Shown here in pieces: positions 10,440 to 21,457 of a stretch of DNA of 64,000 nt. A model generated the notes under the pieces. That model was not told the origin of the DNA. It worked only from the letters and a program-made list of their open reading frames with translations, and did no database searches. Source of the DNA: Gremmenia infestans (taxonomy: Eukaryota > Ascomycota > Leotiomycetes > Helotiales > Hamatocanthoscyphaceae); NCBI GenBank assembly GCA_032629725.1, contig JAFEVB010000002.1, forward strand, positions 1,178,001 through 1,242,000, in the 5' to 3' direction. Numbering within the stretch: position 1 is the stretch's first letter; the number at the start of each line of letters is the position of its first letter. The position numbers and the translations under genes were made by a program.

Positions 10440-12465
10440 ATGTGGGGTAGCAGTACCACTAGAGAATATTTGCTACAGAAGATCAGTCTTCTCGCTATAC
10501 TAGAATCCGTCCGGAATTATCCCAAGCAGCATATGCTAGTCGAAACTCCAGGTTGGAGATCTAGCCTAACCCTTAAGCAAAAGCGAGAGATTATTAGCAA
10601 CTTGGCGTTCCTCGCCTCTCGCTCTAAGAATTCCAAAAGGGTGGTCGCAATTGGCATCGAAGAGGACTATGATGGTCAAGGGGTGATTATTTGTATGGCT
10701 GTTAACGGCGGCGATAAGGATATATCGCACACCGAGGAAGGATTAGTACAGATATGTAGAATGTTAGAGCAGGCTTTACGAAGGGGTAAGTGCAATTCTA
10801 TCGAGCTATAGCTATAGCTAATATTGAATAGAACAATCAGAGGCAGAAGACACAGCAATGCTGCTTCGGCTGGTCATCTTAGGGGACTTTCACCGCATCT
10901 TCAAGCGCCTACAACTGGGGTCAAAATACAATATTGTCGCATCCCACATCATGCTACTATATCGAACATTCCACAGTGGTCCCATTGTGAATATTGGAAG
11001 TCAGAAGATGGAGGCACTACAAGAAAAGTCCAAAACTCTTGTAGAGCTCTTCCAGCGACTAAAGAGCTCGCCCTCACCTCAGAGGAATCCTGCAGCGTAT
11101 AAAATAACCGAACAAATAGTTACGCTCGCTCATGAATTGAACCAGTCGCCTGACTTTACCGCTGCGCTGAACACTTCTTCGAAGCTTGGCTCTAATCAAC
11201 GAGCCTCTCTTGAAAATGCAATGAGCAAGCTTGGCCAATACTACAAGGCGAGCTCAGAGCTTGTGTTAGCAGCAAGACGCAAGAGATATCGAATCTTCCA
11301 AAGAATACGTGTAAAGAATTTTCAGATCAATGTTCCAGAAAACATTAAACAACCATCTGAACTGAGAGCTGCAATCCCTTTAGTCAATCATCTACTTAAG
11401 TCTCCAGAGACTTCATAAGTTATTAGCACGGTTTCGCGACTCGGATTCAGTTGCTGATACTGCGATTCTTCGCCGCCTAAACAATTCCAGGTCTGGCATC
11501 AAAGTACATGCCGAGATTAAACTTCTGTTTTTTTACGAGACACATCCAGAGAACGCAAGACCGAGGACTATATGTGCCAGCAAGAGTGCCTGTTACTTAT
11601 GTGATCTCTTCATCAGAGTTCATGGTGGATTCCAAACACCAACAACATTTGGGAAGTTCAACGAGAGATAGATCTTGCCCGATTGGCTAGACACAATTCC
11701 TTCACATAGATATCAGCCTCTAAGGAATACTGTAGAGCAGTTTAGCGCCATCTTAGATTCGGAAATTGCATTGGCCTTAAAGAGTGTTGCGCGCTTGCCT
11801 GATCCATTGGAGAGCACTGTTAGCTTGTCCGCCCAGTGGTTGAACTCTACTGTGGGTAGTGGGCCTCGTATGGGCGCATCTCTAGCACAATATAGACATT
11901 TCTCTTCTCAAGTGGGTCCAAAGATAGGTCCTAACTCAGCTGTAAGTCATCTTTGCTTTCGTATTTCAAACACAGTTACTGACGGCTTGTGTTAAAATAG
12001 AAACCATCTAGTTCGCCTTCGTCCTCTCATATTATTCTAGTACCAGCAACATTAGTGGATCCAAATCGAGATTCAACAGGATTCCCGCAATATGAGAAAC
12101 TAGGCCACGGCAAGCATATATGGGGTCAACTGGCAGAAAATGAGAAGTCTTTTATTATCGAATTTCATGACTTATATGCCGTTGTATCTTTTAGTGTTCT
12201 AGAGAACATTAATGATATAGCGTGCGCTACACCCTAGGTGCGTGTCGGATTGCTGAATCTGGCAGAGCAGTCACAGCTCGGGGGCGAAAGAGAAAATGTT
12301 GTATCTCTAGAGGGCATTCAAGAAGGTGCTGAGAAAGAAGTCAACGTCGGAAATCACACTGAAACGAGATTCTACGTTCACTGGAAGGAGCAAATGATCT
12401 CTATCGAATTCAGTTCTATTGGCCCTTCCAGCGATGCGTCAACATCGAGTAGCAAACTGGATTAG
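10440..12465 (+). pseudogene. OTT_1508-like predicted deaminase, decayed copy
   Basis: Exon 10440-10785 joins 10832 onward through a 46-bp intron (GTAAGT, TAGCTAAT branch, AATAG). A third intron is 11942-12000. The protein has a long helical N-terminal part and then a deaminase core with the zinc-site motifs HAEIKLLFFYE (near 11510) and SACYLCDLF (near 11585). These fit the fungal OTT_1508-type branch of the cytidine-deaminase-like superfamily. Three lesions break it: a +1 frame change between 11384 and 11418, TAG at 11669-11671 where the family has Trp, and TAG at 12235-12237. Both TAGs fit a C to T change in a CpA context on one strand or the other, as repeat-induced point mutation makes. 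The core motif is intact, so the loss looks recent. The start is uncertain, since an upstream in-frame stop lies at 10404. The family's substrate in fungi is not known to me. Confidence 0.65.
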
Positions 12466-14669
12466 AAGGCCTCGTTCCACCTTTGAAAGTCTTTTTGCTG
12501 CTACGTTTCTGTTGAACTATCCCGGGTATGGCCGAACGATGAAATATTTCTACAACATCAGCCTTTAATTGGTTGGAAATACACATTTCCCCCGATGCTC
12601 TCCCTATAGCTATTAGTTGCGGACTTCCGGCTTGGGCAGAAAAAGGGTCTCATTAGGCTCTCCACATTCGAAATGTCTAGAGCCTCTTAAGTTACAGAGC
12701 TTTGTTGCATTCACAAGTAAGAGCAGACTGCCAAGTTGTAAAGCTCTCAAGGTAAGACGTTTCCTTCTACACATACGACTCGATTAAAAATGTCGTGGCC
12801 TCTATCCCGACTAAATGATGCTGAAGATATCCAACACCACGTAAACTCACTTCGGGTATTATTTCTTATCATTGATTAAAGATGAGGGGGAACTCATCAG
12901 GAGTGTTGGTATCACAGGGGGTGATCACTTCTCACTTAGCTAAACAGCTTGTGAGACCTGAACTTGTATTCTGTTGTTCGTACTAGCTAAGTCCAAGTAG
13001 ATGACAAGGCGAAGAGGTTATGAGTCTGCATCGCTTAGTCATCGACGCTAGTGTCATGTGACCGCATATCTCGACAAGGAGAGAACTTATTAGGAGCGAC
13101 TCGTAAAGTATGCCTGCGTCATCGATAACGCTCTCGAATACAGCCCGGCATAACAGAGTTTGGCAAGTTTCTGCTTTCTGCCCAGCTTGTCGAAGCATGA
13201 GAGGACCAGACAGAACTGAACAAACTCTGTTTCAATTTTGCTTTGATGCTTTCAACTAGAATATAAAAGTGAGTTTTATACACAACGAGATAGAGAACAA
13301 TGTAACGGATGTCGGATACTATTCCTAGCGCAATTAGTTACGAAGCTGCGGAAATTCATCTCACCTGGTGATTGCCATAGTACGAGGTAATGCTCGATAT
13401 AGTATAAAACACTCCCGAGCATACGCTAGATTGTCTTTCAAGGCACACGAGAAGCAGAATTCCAGACAACATGTACAGATCTCTAAGGTAGGGAAGATAT
13501 CACGCTTAGACATATACCTTGCTCCGGATGTGGCCATAGTTGTTCAACATACATGACGTACGGACTAATATTGACTCAAGAATATCGCATAAGCATCGCA
13601 CTTCACTGACAGCAAGAGCACACTTACAGCTAATAAAAGGATGAAGTATTCATTTATTCAAGCCAGAATGCTTAGCAGAGCAACGTTATTTAGAAATGAA
13701 GAGTTTACCCATCACACCTGTTTTACCTGTACAAAGCCTTCAGTTCAAAGTAAGCAATGCGAGCTGGCAAACAGAGCATCTTGGCCGGATCCAGGTGTTG
13801 TTATAGTGCTTGGCAGTAATCTATACCCTTAGTATTTATATCCTCTAAAGCAATGCGTGATCATGGAAATCAATCGCTTAGTTGACGATACTCCGGTACT
13901 TGCGGTGCAGTGAATAACACGTCACATATTACACCTGGACTGAAAATCAGACAGAGGAGTAGAGGATAGAAGGTAAGCTTGAAAGTAGAAGTCAAGCTGA
14001 TAACTACGAAATTAAACAGCAGCAATTGACCGGCATGCGCTCTTGATAACGAAAGTTGATCACCATATCCCACGCATGATATCTTAAACACAGCAGAGAT
14101 ATAATAACATCATATAATAACATCCGTATATAAAGCATAATTGAAAATGGACTCTATCATCGCACCTCGCCTGTTCTCACCGACTCTTTCTTTTACTTGA
14201 CAGCAAGTAACCTTCAATCAGTCACTTAGAGGGTATCTCTGAACAGATAGCTGACTGACTGGTTGCATACCCTGGCAAAACATGCGTCATTCAATAACAG
14301 CCTGCTGCTTTCATGACAATCCACTCCACGTAGACTTCTACATTGGTGATAATTCCTCATCGTCATGTGTTGGTTGACCGCCAATGGCTTCGGCTTCGCA
14401 GAAATTCCAATTGAACACAACCCTCGAGAACTAGCGAACGTGCGCGAAAAAAAATCAGGCTGAATACAAAACATGGAGGAAATTCTTGGCGGGCTGCGGA
14501 TTGGCGGGTAAATCACCTGCCACAAGTCATTAGACTGACCAAATCCTAGTGATAAGGTAGCAGGCTTTTTGAAATAGTAATGCACAGAATTTTAGTCAAT
14601 AAAAGATTCAATCTACGCGATGTATTTGCTATCAATCTCTAACTACATTTCACCGCGCTTCCTAAATAT
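12466..14669. other. Gene-poor stretch between deaminase relic and gnd
   Basis: No frame with convincing coding character. AT-rich parts alternate with more balanced sequence. A small inverted repeat (TTACTTG, 4-base loop, CAAGTAA) is at 14193-14210. The last 100 bases before 14670 should be the 3' UTR of the 6-phosphogluconate dehydrogenase gene. Confidence 0.45.
14193..14210. repeat. Small inverted repeat TTACTTG-ACAG-CAAGTAA
   Basis: Seven-base arms around a four-base loop. Its left half is the same TTACTTGACAGCA word found at 9193 in the same orientation. Confidence 0.6.
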
Positions 14670-16542
14670 TTATGCCTGGTAAGTCGACGCACTAACATTA
14701 CCACCTCTCCCGGTCCAGTTGACGTGAATGTTCTCACCCTCCTTGTACTTGGCGTTGGCGAATTCAGGCTTGATCTTGAAGGTGTGGGCACCGAAGTAAT
14801 CTCTCTGGGCTTGTAGGAGGTTGGCGGGCAAGTCCTTGGTACGGTAACCATCGAACCAACTCAGAGCAGTAGAGAAGGCAGGGGTTGGAATACCGAGCAG
14901 AGCGGCCTTGGAAACCACGTCTCTCCATCCTGGCTGCGCCTTGTGGATGGCCTTGTTGAAGAAGTCGCTGAAGAGGAGGTTCTGGAGGTCATCGTTTTCG
15001 CGGTAAGCAGCTGTGATATCCTTGAGGAAAACAGAGCGGATAATGCAGCCTCCACGCCACATGAGGGCGATGGATGGCTTGTTAAGCTTCCACTTGAACT
15101 CCTTGGCAGCCTGTATTATGTTAGAAAAGCTTTTGCAGTCAAGGGGGTGTAGACGTACCTCTTGCATAAGCATGAAACCTTGGGAGTATGAAATGATCTT
15201 TGATGCATACAAAGCCTGCTCCAAATCCTCGAGGAACTGCTCCTTGTTGCCTTCAAACTTGGTGGATCGGCCAACGAAAGAAAGGACCTTGGAAGCATCT
15301 GTACGCTCGGCCTTGATGGAGGAGAGACAACGAGCGAGAACGGATTCGGCAATCAAAGTGACGGGCATTCCGAGGTCGAGAGCGTTGATAGCTGTCCACT
15401 TTCCAGTTCCCTTTTGTCCTGCAGAATCAAGAATCTTCTCGAGAAGAGGAGTTCCGTCATCATCGTTGAAGTACATGATGTCGCGGGTGATTTCGATGAG
15501 GAAAGAGTCAAGAACGCCCTTGTTCCATGTTGTCAAGACATCACCAATCTCCTTGTCCTTCATGCCCAGACCACGCTTCATGATATCGTAGGCCTGATAG
15601 TATTAGTTAACCAAACCAATTACATGTGCCGGATGAACATACCTCGCAAATCAATTGCATGTCACCGTACTCAATACCGTTGTGCACCATCTTGACGTAG
15701 TGACCAGCACCTTCATCACCAACCCATTCGCAGCAAGGCTCACCATCACTCTTGGCAGCAATGTCCTGGAAGATGTTCTTGATGAATGGCCAAGCCTCCT
15801 CGTTTCCACCGGGCATGAGGGAAGGGCCGTATCTGGCACCCTCCTCACCACCGGAAACACCGGTACCGACGAATCGGATACCCTTGCCAGCCAAGTACTT
15901 TGTTCGACGGTTGGTATCGGGGAAATGTGAGTTGCCGCCGTCGATGATAATATCACCCTTCTCGCAAAAGGGGAGGAGAGTCTCGATGAAGTCGTCGACG
16001 GGCTTACCCGCCATGACGAGGAGCATCATACGGCGGGGTTTCTTGAGCTTGCTGACGAATTCTTCGATTGACTTGGCACCTTCGACGGACTTTCCCTTTG
16101 CCTCATTGGCGATGAAGTGGTCAACCTTGCTGACAGTTCGGTTGAAAGCGATGACATTGTATCCGTGATCCGCAGCGTTAAGGATGAGGTTCTGGCCCAT
16201 AACAGCCAAGCCGATGAGGCCGAAATCTCCCCTGGGGCCATTGTCAGTTTTGGAAGCAGATGAGATGGAATTCGTGGGTCCGCGCGCAGTGCCGCCAATG
16301 TTGATTCTGGCAAGACGCTGCTGCGCGCTGCCAAGGAGAAAAAACGAGAGTCAACTTGAATATCTTGAGGTGAGAAAAGGGAATGAGGCGCTTCTAATTG
16401 CTGCATGAATTGAATTACATGTTTTGGGGATTGGGATTTGTAAGAAGAGGTGTGGTGGTGGTGCAAACGTCGATGACGGTAGCGATGGTGGGGTAAATGT
16501 TGAGATGAGGGAAATATTCGGTACTTACGTTGGCTCGCTCAT
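14670..16542 (-). CDS. gnd1: 6-phosphogluconate dehydrogenase, decarboxylating
   Basis: Four exons: 16529-16542, 15643-16231, 15159-15593 and 14670-15110. Together they give 492 residues, the normal fungal length. The enzyme turns 6-phosphogluconate and NADP+ into ribulose 5-phosphate, CO2 and NADPH in the cytosolic oxidative pentose phosphate pathway. Visible motifs are the NADP-binding GLIGLAVMGQN near the N-terminus, IDGGNSHFPDT, the catalytic KMVHNGIEYGD and the signature GQKGTGKWTA. The C-terminal part is complete and ends NVSASTYQA. The first exon is only 14 bases (ATG AGC GAG CCA AC) and is followed by a 297-bp intron, far longer than the other two (48 and 49 bp). This first intron may hold regulatory sequence. 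The gene is divergent from the RRM gene at 17283. Very secure identification. Confidence 0.95.
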
Positions 16543-17282
16543 TATGATGGTGGTGGAATGGGTTTGGGGGGAGGATGGTATGGATCTGAACTTCTACGAG
16601 AAGAAGTCGAGGAGGAGTGGGTTTGAGGGAAGAAGGAAAGAAAGAGGTTCTCGAGGGGTTGACGGGAAGATTGTTGTGCTGTTCTCGTTTCCGATTCCTG
16701 CTTAGTAGGCAAAACATTAGACCGGGTCTAGACGGGAGAGAGGGGAGAGATCCGACAATTTGAGTCTCACTCAACTCAACATATCGACAGAACCATGCAG
16801 AGAAATCCTGCCGTCAGACATGGACACGTTTGACTACGAAAATCTGTACAAATGGCTACAATCATGCTTCATTATGCCATTCATTCTCATCCTTTTCCTC
16901 TTCAGCGAGAATCCGAACTATTTCCACATTGTTCTTCTGGCCGAATAAGTAATCCAAATACCCCCACCAGCCCACCAAGCCCCCACTTCAGGCTTTTTAA
17001 TCCCACTAAATCAGGCATCATTTTAATACCTCAGGCTCAAACTTCAGCTCATGTGATCAATCTTCTATCATGTGACTATCGCCGCTAATATTTCTTCCGT
17101 CAAGTGAGTCGCGCCGCCGACACTATTGAATTGCCATTATTACCATCTCATAAGTTGTCAACAGCCTCAACCTCTAAAGACAACCTCTACACGCCACTCT
17201 CAAGTCCAGGGATCCACCGTGTTGATACGCAAAGGTACGTCTCAACGACTTCTACCAAATTACAAAAGAACACCAATTCATC
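16543..17282. promoter_or_regulatory. Shared upstream region of gnd and the RRM gene
   Basis: About 740 bp separate two divergent start codons, so the region must hold both promoters and 5' UTRs. A GGTACGTC donor-like site at 17234 suggests a possible 5'-UTR intron for the RRM gene, but I found no clearly paired acceptor before the ATG at 17283. Confidence 0.5.
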
Positions 17283-18347
17283 ATGTCCTACCCCCCACCT
17301 CCAGGTCTTCCTCCCGCCTCTTCCTCACTACACCCCTCTCTCCCCGCACGCCCACCACCCTCGACACTCCCTCCCCGTCAATTTCAAAATGGCGCATCTC
17401 GCCCATCCATCCAAGGCTTCGCTCCTCGATCCGTAGCCTCGGCGCAACCACAACCTTCTTACAACAACTACCCACCACAACAATCATATCCCCCCCAGCA
17501 GCAACAACAACAATATGGCGCCTACCCACCTCAAACCCAAGCCCAGTCGCAAGACGCCTCGTACGGCGCAGCCCCTCAAATCCGCAATCCCTTCGCGCCT
17601 CCAACCGCTGGCCCAGCTAGACAAACATATGAAGAAGATCCTGACATGGCTGCCCAAATAGCTCAATGGCAATCCGCCTACGCCGCCCCCATCTCTAGCA
17701 CTCCTCAAAACTCTACATCTGGCTACACGGGCCCTGTGCGTCGCGACCCCTCCGCGCCAGGCCAAGCGACCTCCTCAAATGCCGCTCCATTAGGCGGGCG
17801 AGGAGAAATGTCCTCCGCAGCCATGAGTTCCGCCGCAAACGTTGACAGTGGTGTTGCGAACATCGTCTCGGACAGTAAGGACCCGAGTCAGAAAACCGTG
17901 GTGCGCTCAGGAGGAGGAACGACCTGGACTGACGGCTCGCTCCTCGAATGGGACCCTTCGCATTTTCGACTCTTCGTGGGAAATCTCGCGGGTGAAGTAA
18001 CAGATGAATCTCTCTACAAAGCGTTTAGCAGATGGCCTAGTATCCAGAAGGCGAGGGTGATTCGGGATAAGCGGACTACGAAGAGTAAGGGGTATGGGTT
18101 CGTAGCGTTTTCGGATGGAGATGAGTTCTTTAGTGCCGCAAGGGAGATGCAGGGGAAGTATATTGGGAGTCATCCTGTTTTACTGAGGAGGAGCACGACG
18201 GAGATTAAGGCTGTTACACCGAGAGATAATAGAAAAGGGAAGGGTAACAAGGGGAAGAACAATAAGGGGAAGGATGGCGATAAGACTGGGAGTGGGGTGC
18301 AAAAGCCTGGAAGTAAGACGAAGGGGGGACTCAAGGTTCTGGGATGA
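17283..18347 (+). CDS. RBM42-like RNA-binding protein with one RRM
   Basis: Single-exon gene of 354 residues. Residues 1-110 are rich in Pro, Gln and Ser (PPQQQQQQY), and residues 140-210 are also low-complexity. One RRM lies at about 228-305, with RNP2 LFVGNLA and RNP1 KGYGFVAF. The lead-in FRLFVGNLAGEVTDE and the tail after PVLLRRSTTEIK match the RBM42 branch, whose members bind RNA in mRNA metabolism and splicing. The C-terminus is a Lys/Gly-rich basic tail (KGKGNKGKNNKGK), probably extra RNA contact or a nuclear signal. The ATG follows a pyrimidine-rich leader. Function is by family only. Confidence 0.88.
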   Translation: MSYPPPPGLPPASSSLHPSLPARPPPSTLPPRQFQNGASRPSIQGFAPRSVASAQPQPSYNNYPPQQSYPPQQQQQQYGAYPPQTQAQSQDASYGAAPQIRNPFAPPTAGPARQTYEEDPDMAAQIAQWQSAYAAPISSTPQNSTSGYTGPVRRDPSAPGQATSSNAAPLGGRGEMSSAAMSSAANVDSGVANIVSDSKDPSQKTVVRSGGGTTWTDGSLLEWDPSHFRLFVGNLAGEVTDESLYKAFSRWPSIQKARVIRDKRTTKSKGYGFVAFSDGDEFFSAAREMQGKYIGSHPVLLRRSTTEIKAVTPRDNRKGKGNKGKNNKGKDGDKTGSGVQKPGSKTKGGLKVLG

Positions 18348-19028
18348 GTGGTAGATTGAAAGAGGTGTGGTAGTCAAGCCATGGAGTTGGGGAGTTGTTG
18401 CAAGAGTAGCCTTTCAGATGATGCATACCTACTCAGAGGCCTGTCATAGCGGATAGCCTTAATACCAGGCAGATAATACAGTAGAAAGCATTGAAACCGC
18501 TGAACATAACCAAAATATACGTCCCTTTGGAACAAATGGAAAATGGGACCCTGCTTGCTCGTAGCCAATTGCAGCACCTACATCAATATATTGCATTGAA
18601 GCGAGCGATTTGTCACAATTCAACACCACACCACCCAACCAACTCATTAGCAAAAATATATTTCTTGCCATGCTATGCTATGCAATATCGCATGCAATGT
18701 CCTCGGTTGGTATCTCTACGAACATGTCTCCTTTGCGTTTCCGAATAGATTGATTCCTCTACGTCTCAAAAGCCGCACATGCCGAGTGGTGACGTAGGTA
18801 AACAGAGACATAAGCTACGCTTACTCCAAGTAAAGCATCAAGAATGCGGAGATACCTAGGATTAGGTTTTGACAAACTTATGTAAATCTATCATATCGCT
18901 AGTCCCTTTATGTGCCTTTGTACTACTCTCCTCTTCTACCGTCTTTCCTTTCTGCAGAACTTCTACATCTGCTTCCACTTCATACTGTTCAAGCTTGTTC
19001 TCCCCTGTCCCCAGTCCAACCCCTCAAT
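18348..19028. other. Intergenic
   Basis: 3' UTR of the RRM gene followed by the promoter of the GH15 gene. A pyrimidine-rich leader (18945-19028) precedes the GH15 ATG. No gene seen. Confidence 0.5.
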
Positions 19029-21457
19029 ATGCCGTCCCGCCGCGACACAATGGGCTATCTCCCAATTGAAGACTATGGTCTAATCGGCAACTTACGAACA
19101 TGCGCTCTCGTAGGAATTGACGGAAGTATCGATTTCATGTGCTGGTATTCCCCCCTCTCCCCTTATCTTACCCCACCAACTAACTCCGCAGGCCCGACTT
19201 CGACTCCCCCTCCATCTTTTGCAGACTCCTCGACAAAGACAAAGGCGGGTACTTCAGCATCTCGCCCCCGGACGGTTTTACCTGTACGACGAAGCAACAG
19301 TATTTGCCGTCGTCCAATATCCTGCAGACGCGCTACATACACGATGATGGCGTTGTAGATGTCGTTGACTTCTTTCCCAGGCCTAGTGAGGGCAGTGTTG
19401 TTGCCAAAGGGGCGAAGCAGACCCCATTTCGGGAGACGGTTCCTGTGCAGGATGAGTTGAAGAAGTGGTTGGTTAGGAGGGTGGAATGTATTAGGGGAGG
19501 GGTTGATTTAGGTAGGTTGACTCTCCTGCTGCAATAGGATCTTGATCTCTGCTACAAGAGGTTTTAATGCGTTTCAATCATCTGGAATGTCTATTGGACA
19601 CTTTTGGAGTTTCCAAGCCGGCCAATGGCATGGATTAAGCAGTACTTGATTTCTCGAATAGCCCAGGCTAACAGCATCATAACAGACGTCGAGATATTCC
19701 CCGCCTTCGACTACGCCCGTGGCACTCACACCACCGAACTATTCCTCCCCGTTCATAAACCAGGATGTCCAGACTCCAAAACCGTGACCTTTACCCATGC
19801 CGACCTCTCTCTTCAACTTGATGTAACAATCGATCACGGTGAAGAAGATGCCGATTCCTGTCCTTCTGTCATCTTTAGAAAAGAGCAAAAGGAAGGTATG
19901 TTGGGAGAAGGAGTTGTAGCTCACCTCCATCTCCAAGAAGGGCAAGCCATTTCCTTTGTCCTGCGAGATAACATCCCGAACCATGTCACGCGCAAAGTCA
20001 CGACACAGGTTCTTGATCTCCAACAGAGCGCAACACAGAAATACTGGTTTAATTGGATCTTAAAATGCAAATATAAGGGCCGTTGGAGGGAGATTATTAC
20101 TCGCAGCTTAATGATTCTAAAGCTTTTAACGTATGAGCCGACTGGTGCTATCATTGCTGCGCCTACATTTTCGATTCCGGAAGCTATTGGAGGGGGCCGG
20201 TAAATATTCACTATGCTTGAAAATGTGTTTCCAGCTGCTAATGTTATACAGCAACTGGGACTACCGATTCTGCTGGGTCCGGGACTCGAGTTTTACCATC
20301 TACATCCTCCTCCGTATGGGCTTTACTGCAGAAGCAGATAGGTATATGGACTTTATCAGTGATAGATTCCGCAAATCACGTACAAAAGAGGGTGCTTTGC
20401 CTATTATGTTCACCATCAGAGGCGAGACTGATATTCCTGAACTCGAACTAGAGTAAATACCCCCACTGAGAGGTGACTATCAAGCTAAACAACACATCTA
20501 GCCATCTCTCCGGCTACCGCTCTAGCAACCCTGTCCGTATCGGCAATGGCGCCGCAACACATCAACAATTTGACATATACGGCGAGATCATGGACGCTAT
20601 TTATCTATACAACAAGTACGGGAAACCTGTTACATGGGAACAATGGGTTGCTGTGCGGGAAATTCTTGACTTTGTACTTACAATTTGTAAAGGCATGAAT
20701 TTCTCTACCTCACTCTACGTCCATTGCTAATACATGAAACAGATCCCGATATGTCAATATGGGAAGTCCGTAACAAGAAGCAAAACTTTGTCTACTCGAA
20801 GATCATGCTCTGGGTCGCGTTCGACCGTGGCTTACGACTAGCTGATAAACGCTGTTTGCCATGTCCAAATCGTGCCAAGTGGTTGCAAGCTCGTGATGAG
20901 ATTTACGAGGAGATTATGACTCTTGGTATTCCTGCCCTTTCCTATTTTCTACCACGATTATTAACAAGACAAAGGCTACAGCAAAAACATCCAATGCTTC
21001 ATCCAAAGCTACGAAAGCGGCGACTACCTTGACTCCTCCATTCTAATCGCCCCCCCTCGTATTTTTCATCAGCCCCAACGACCCCCGCTTCCTCCGCACC
21101 ATGGACCGCATCCTCCTCCCCCCGGAAAAAGGCGGCCTCACATCCACCGGCCTCGTCTACCGCTACAACACCCAACACTCCGACGACGGCGTCGGAGGCC
21201 AGGAAGGCGCCTTTTCCATGTGCACCTTCTGGCTCGTCGAAGCCCTCACCCGCGCCGGCGTCTACGACGGCAAGTACCTGGTGCGCGCGGCGAATCTTTT
21301 TGAGAATATACTTTCGTACAGCAATCATCTGGGGATGTTCAGTGAGGAGATTGCGAGGAGTGGCGAACAGTTGGGGAATACGCCGCAGGCTTTTAGTCAT
21401 TTGGCATTGATTAGCGCGGCGTTTAATTTGGATCGTGTGATTGAGGTTAGGCGATGA
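19029..21457 (+). CDS. GH15-family glycosidase (glucoamylase/trehalase-like), with a frameshift
   Basis: Seven exons join in phase: 19029-19144, 19192-19511, 19686-20199, 20252-20452, 20502-20686, 20743-20925 and 20969-21457. They code about 668 residues of a cytosolic-looking GH15 protein without a signal peptide. Family marks are the N-terminal trehalase-like block (IEDYGLIGNLRTCALVGIDG), NWDYRFCWVRDSSFT, NGAATHQQFDIYGE, DPDMSIWEV and, near the end, SEEIARSGEQLGNTPQAFSH, which carries the expected catalytic Glu. The summed coding length is one base too many. The frame changes inside a run of seven C at 21050-21056; with six C the family sequence would continue unbroken. It is either a sequencing or assembly error or a fresh null allele. 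The intron 20926-20968 is only 43 bp and is the least certain join. Substrate (starch, trehalose or other alpha-glucoside) cannot be told from sequence. Confidence 0.8.

Noticed and set aside
21057..21072. A tiny intron to explain the GH15 frame change
   Set aside because: GTATTTTTCATCAG would be a 14-base intron, far below any working fungal intron.
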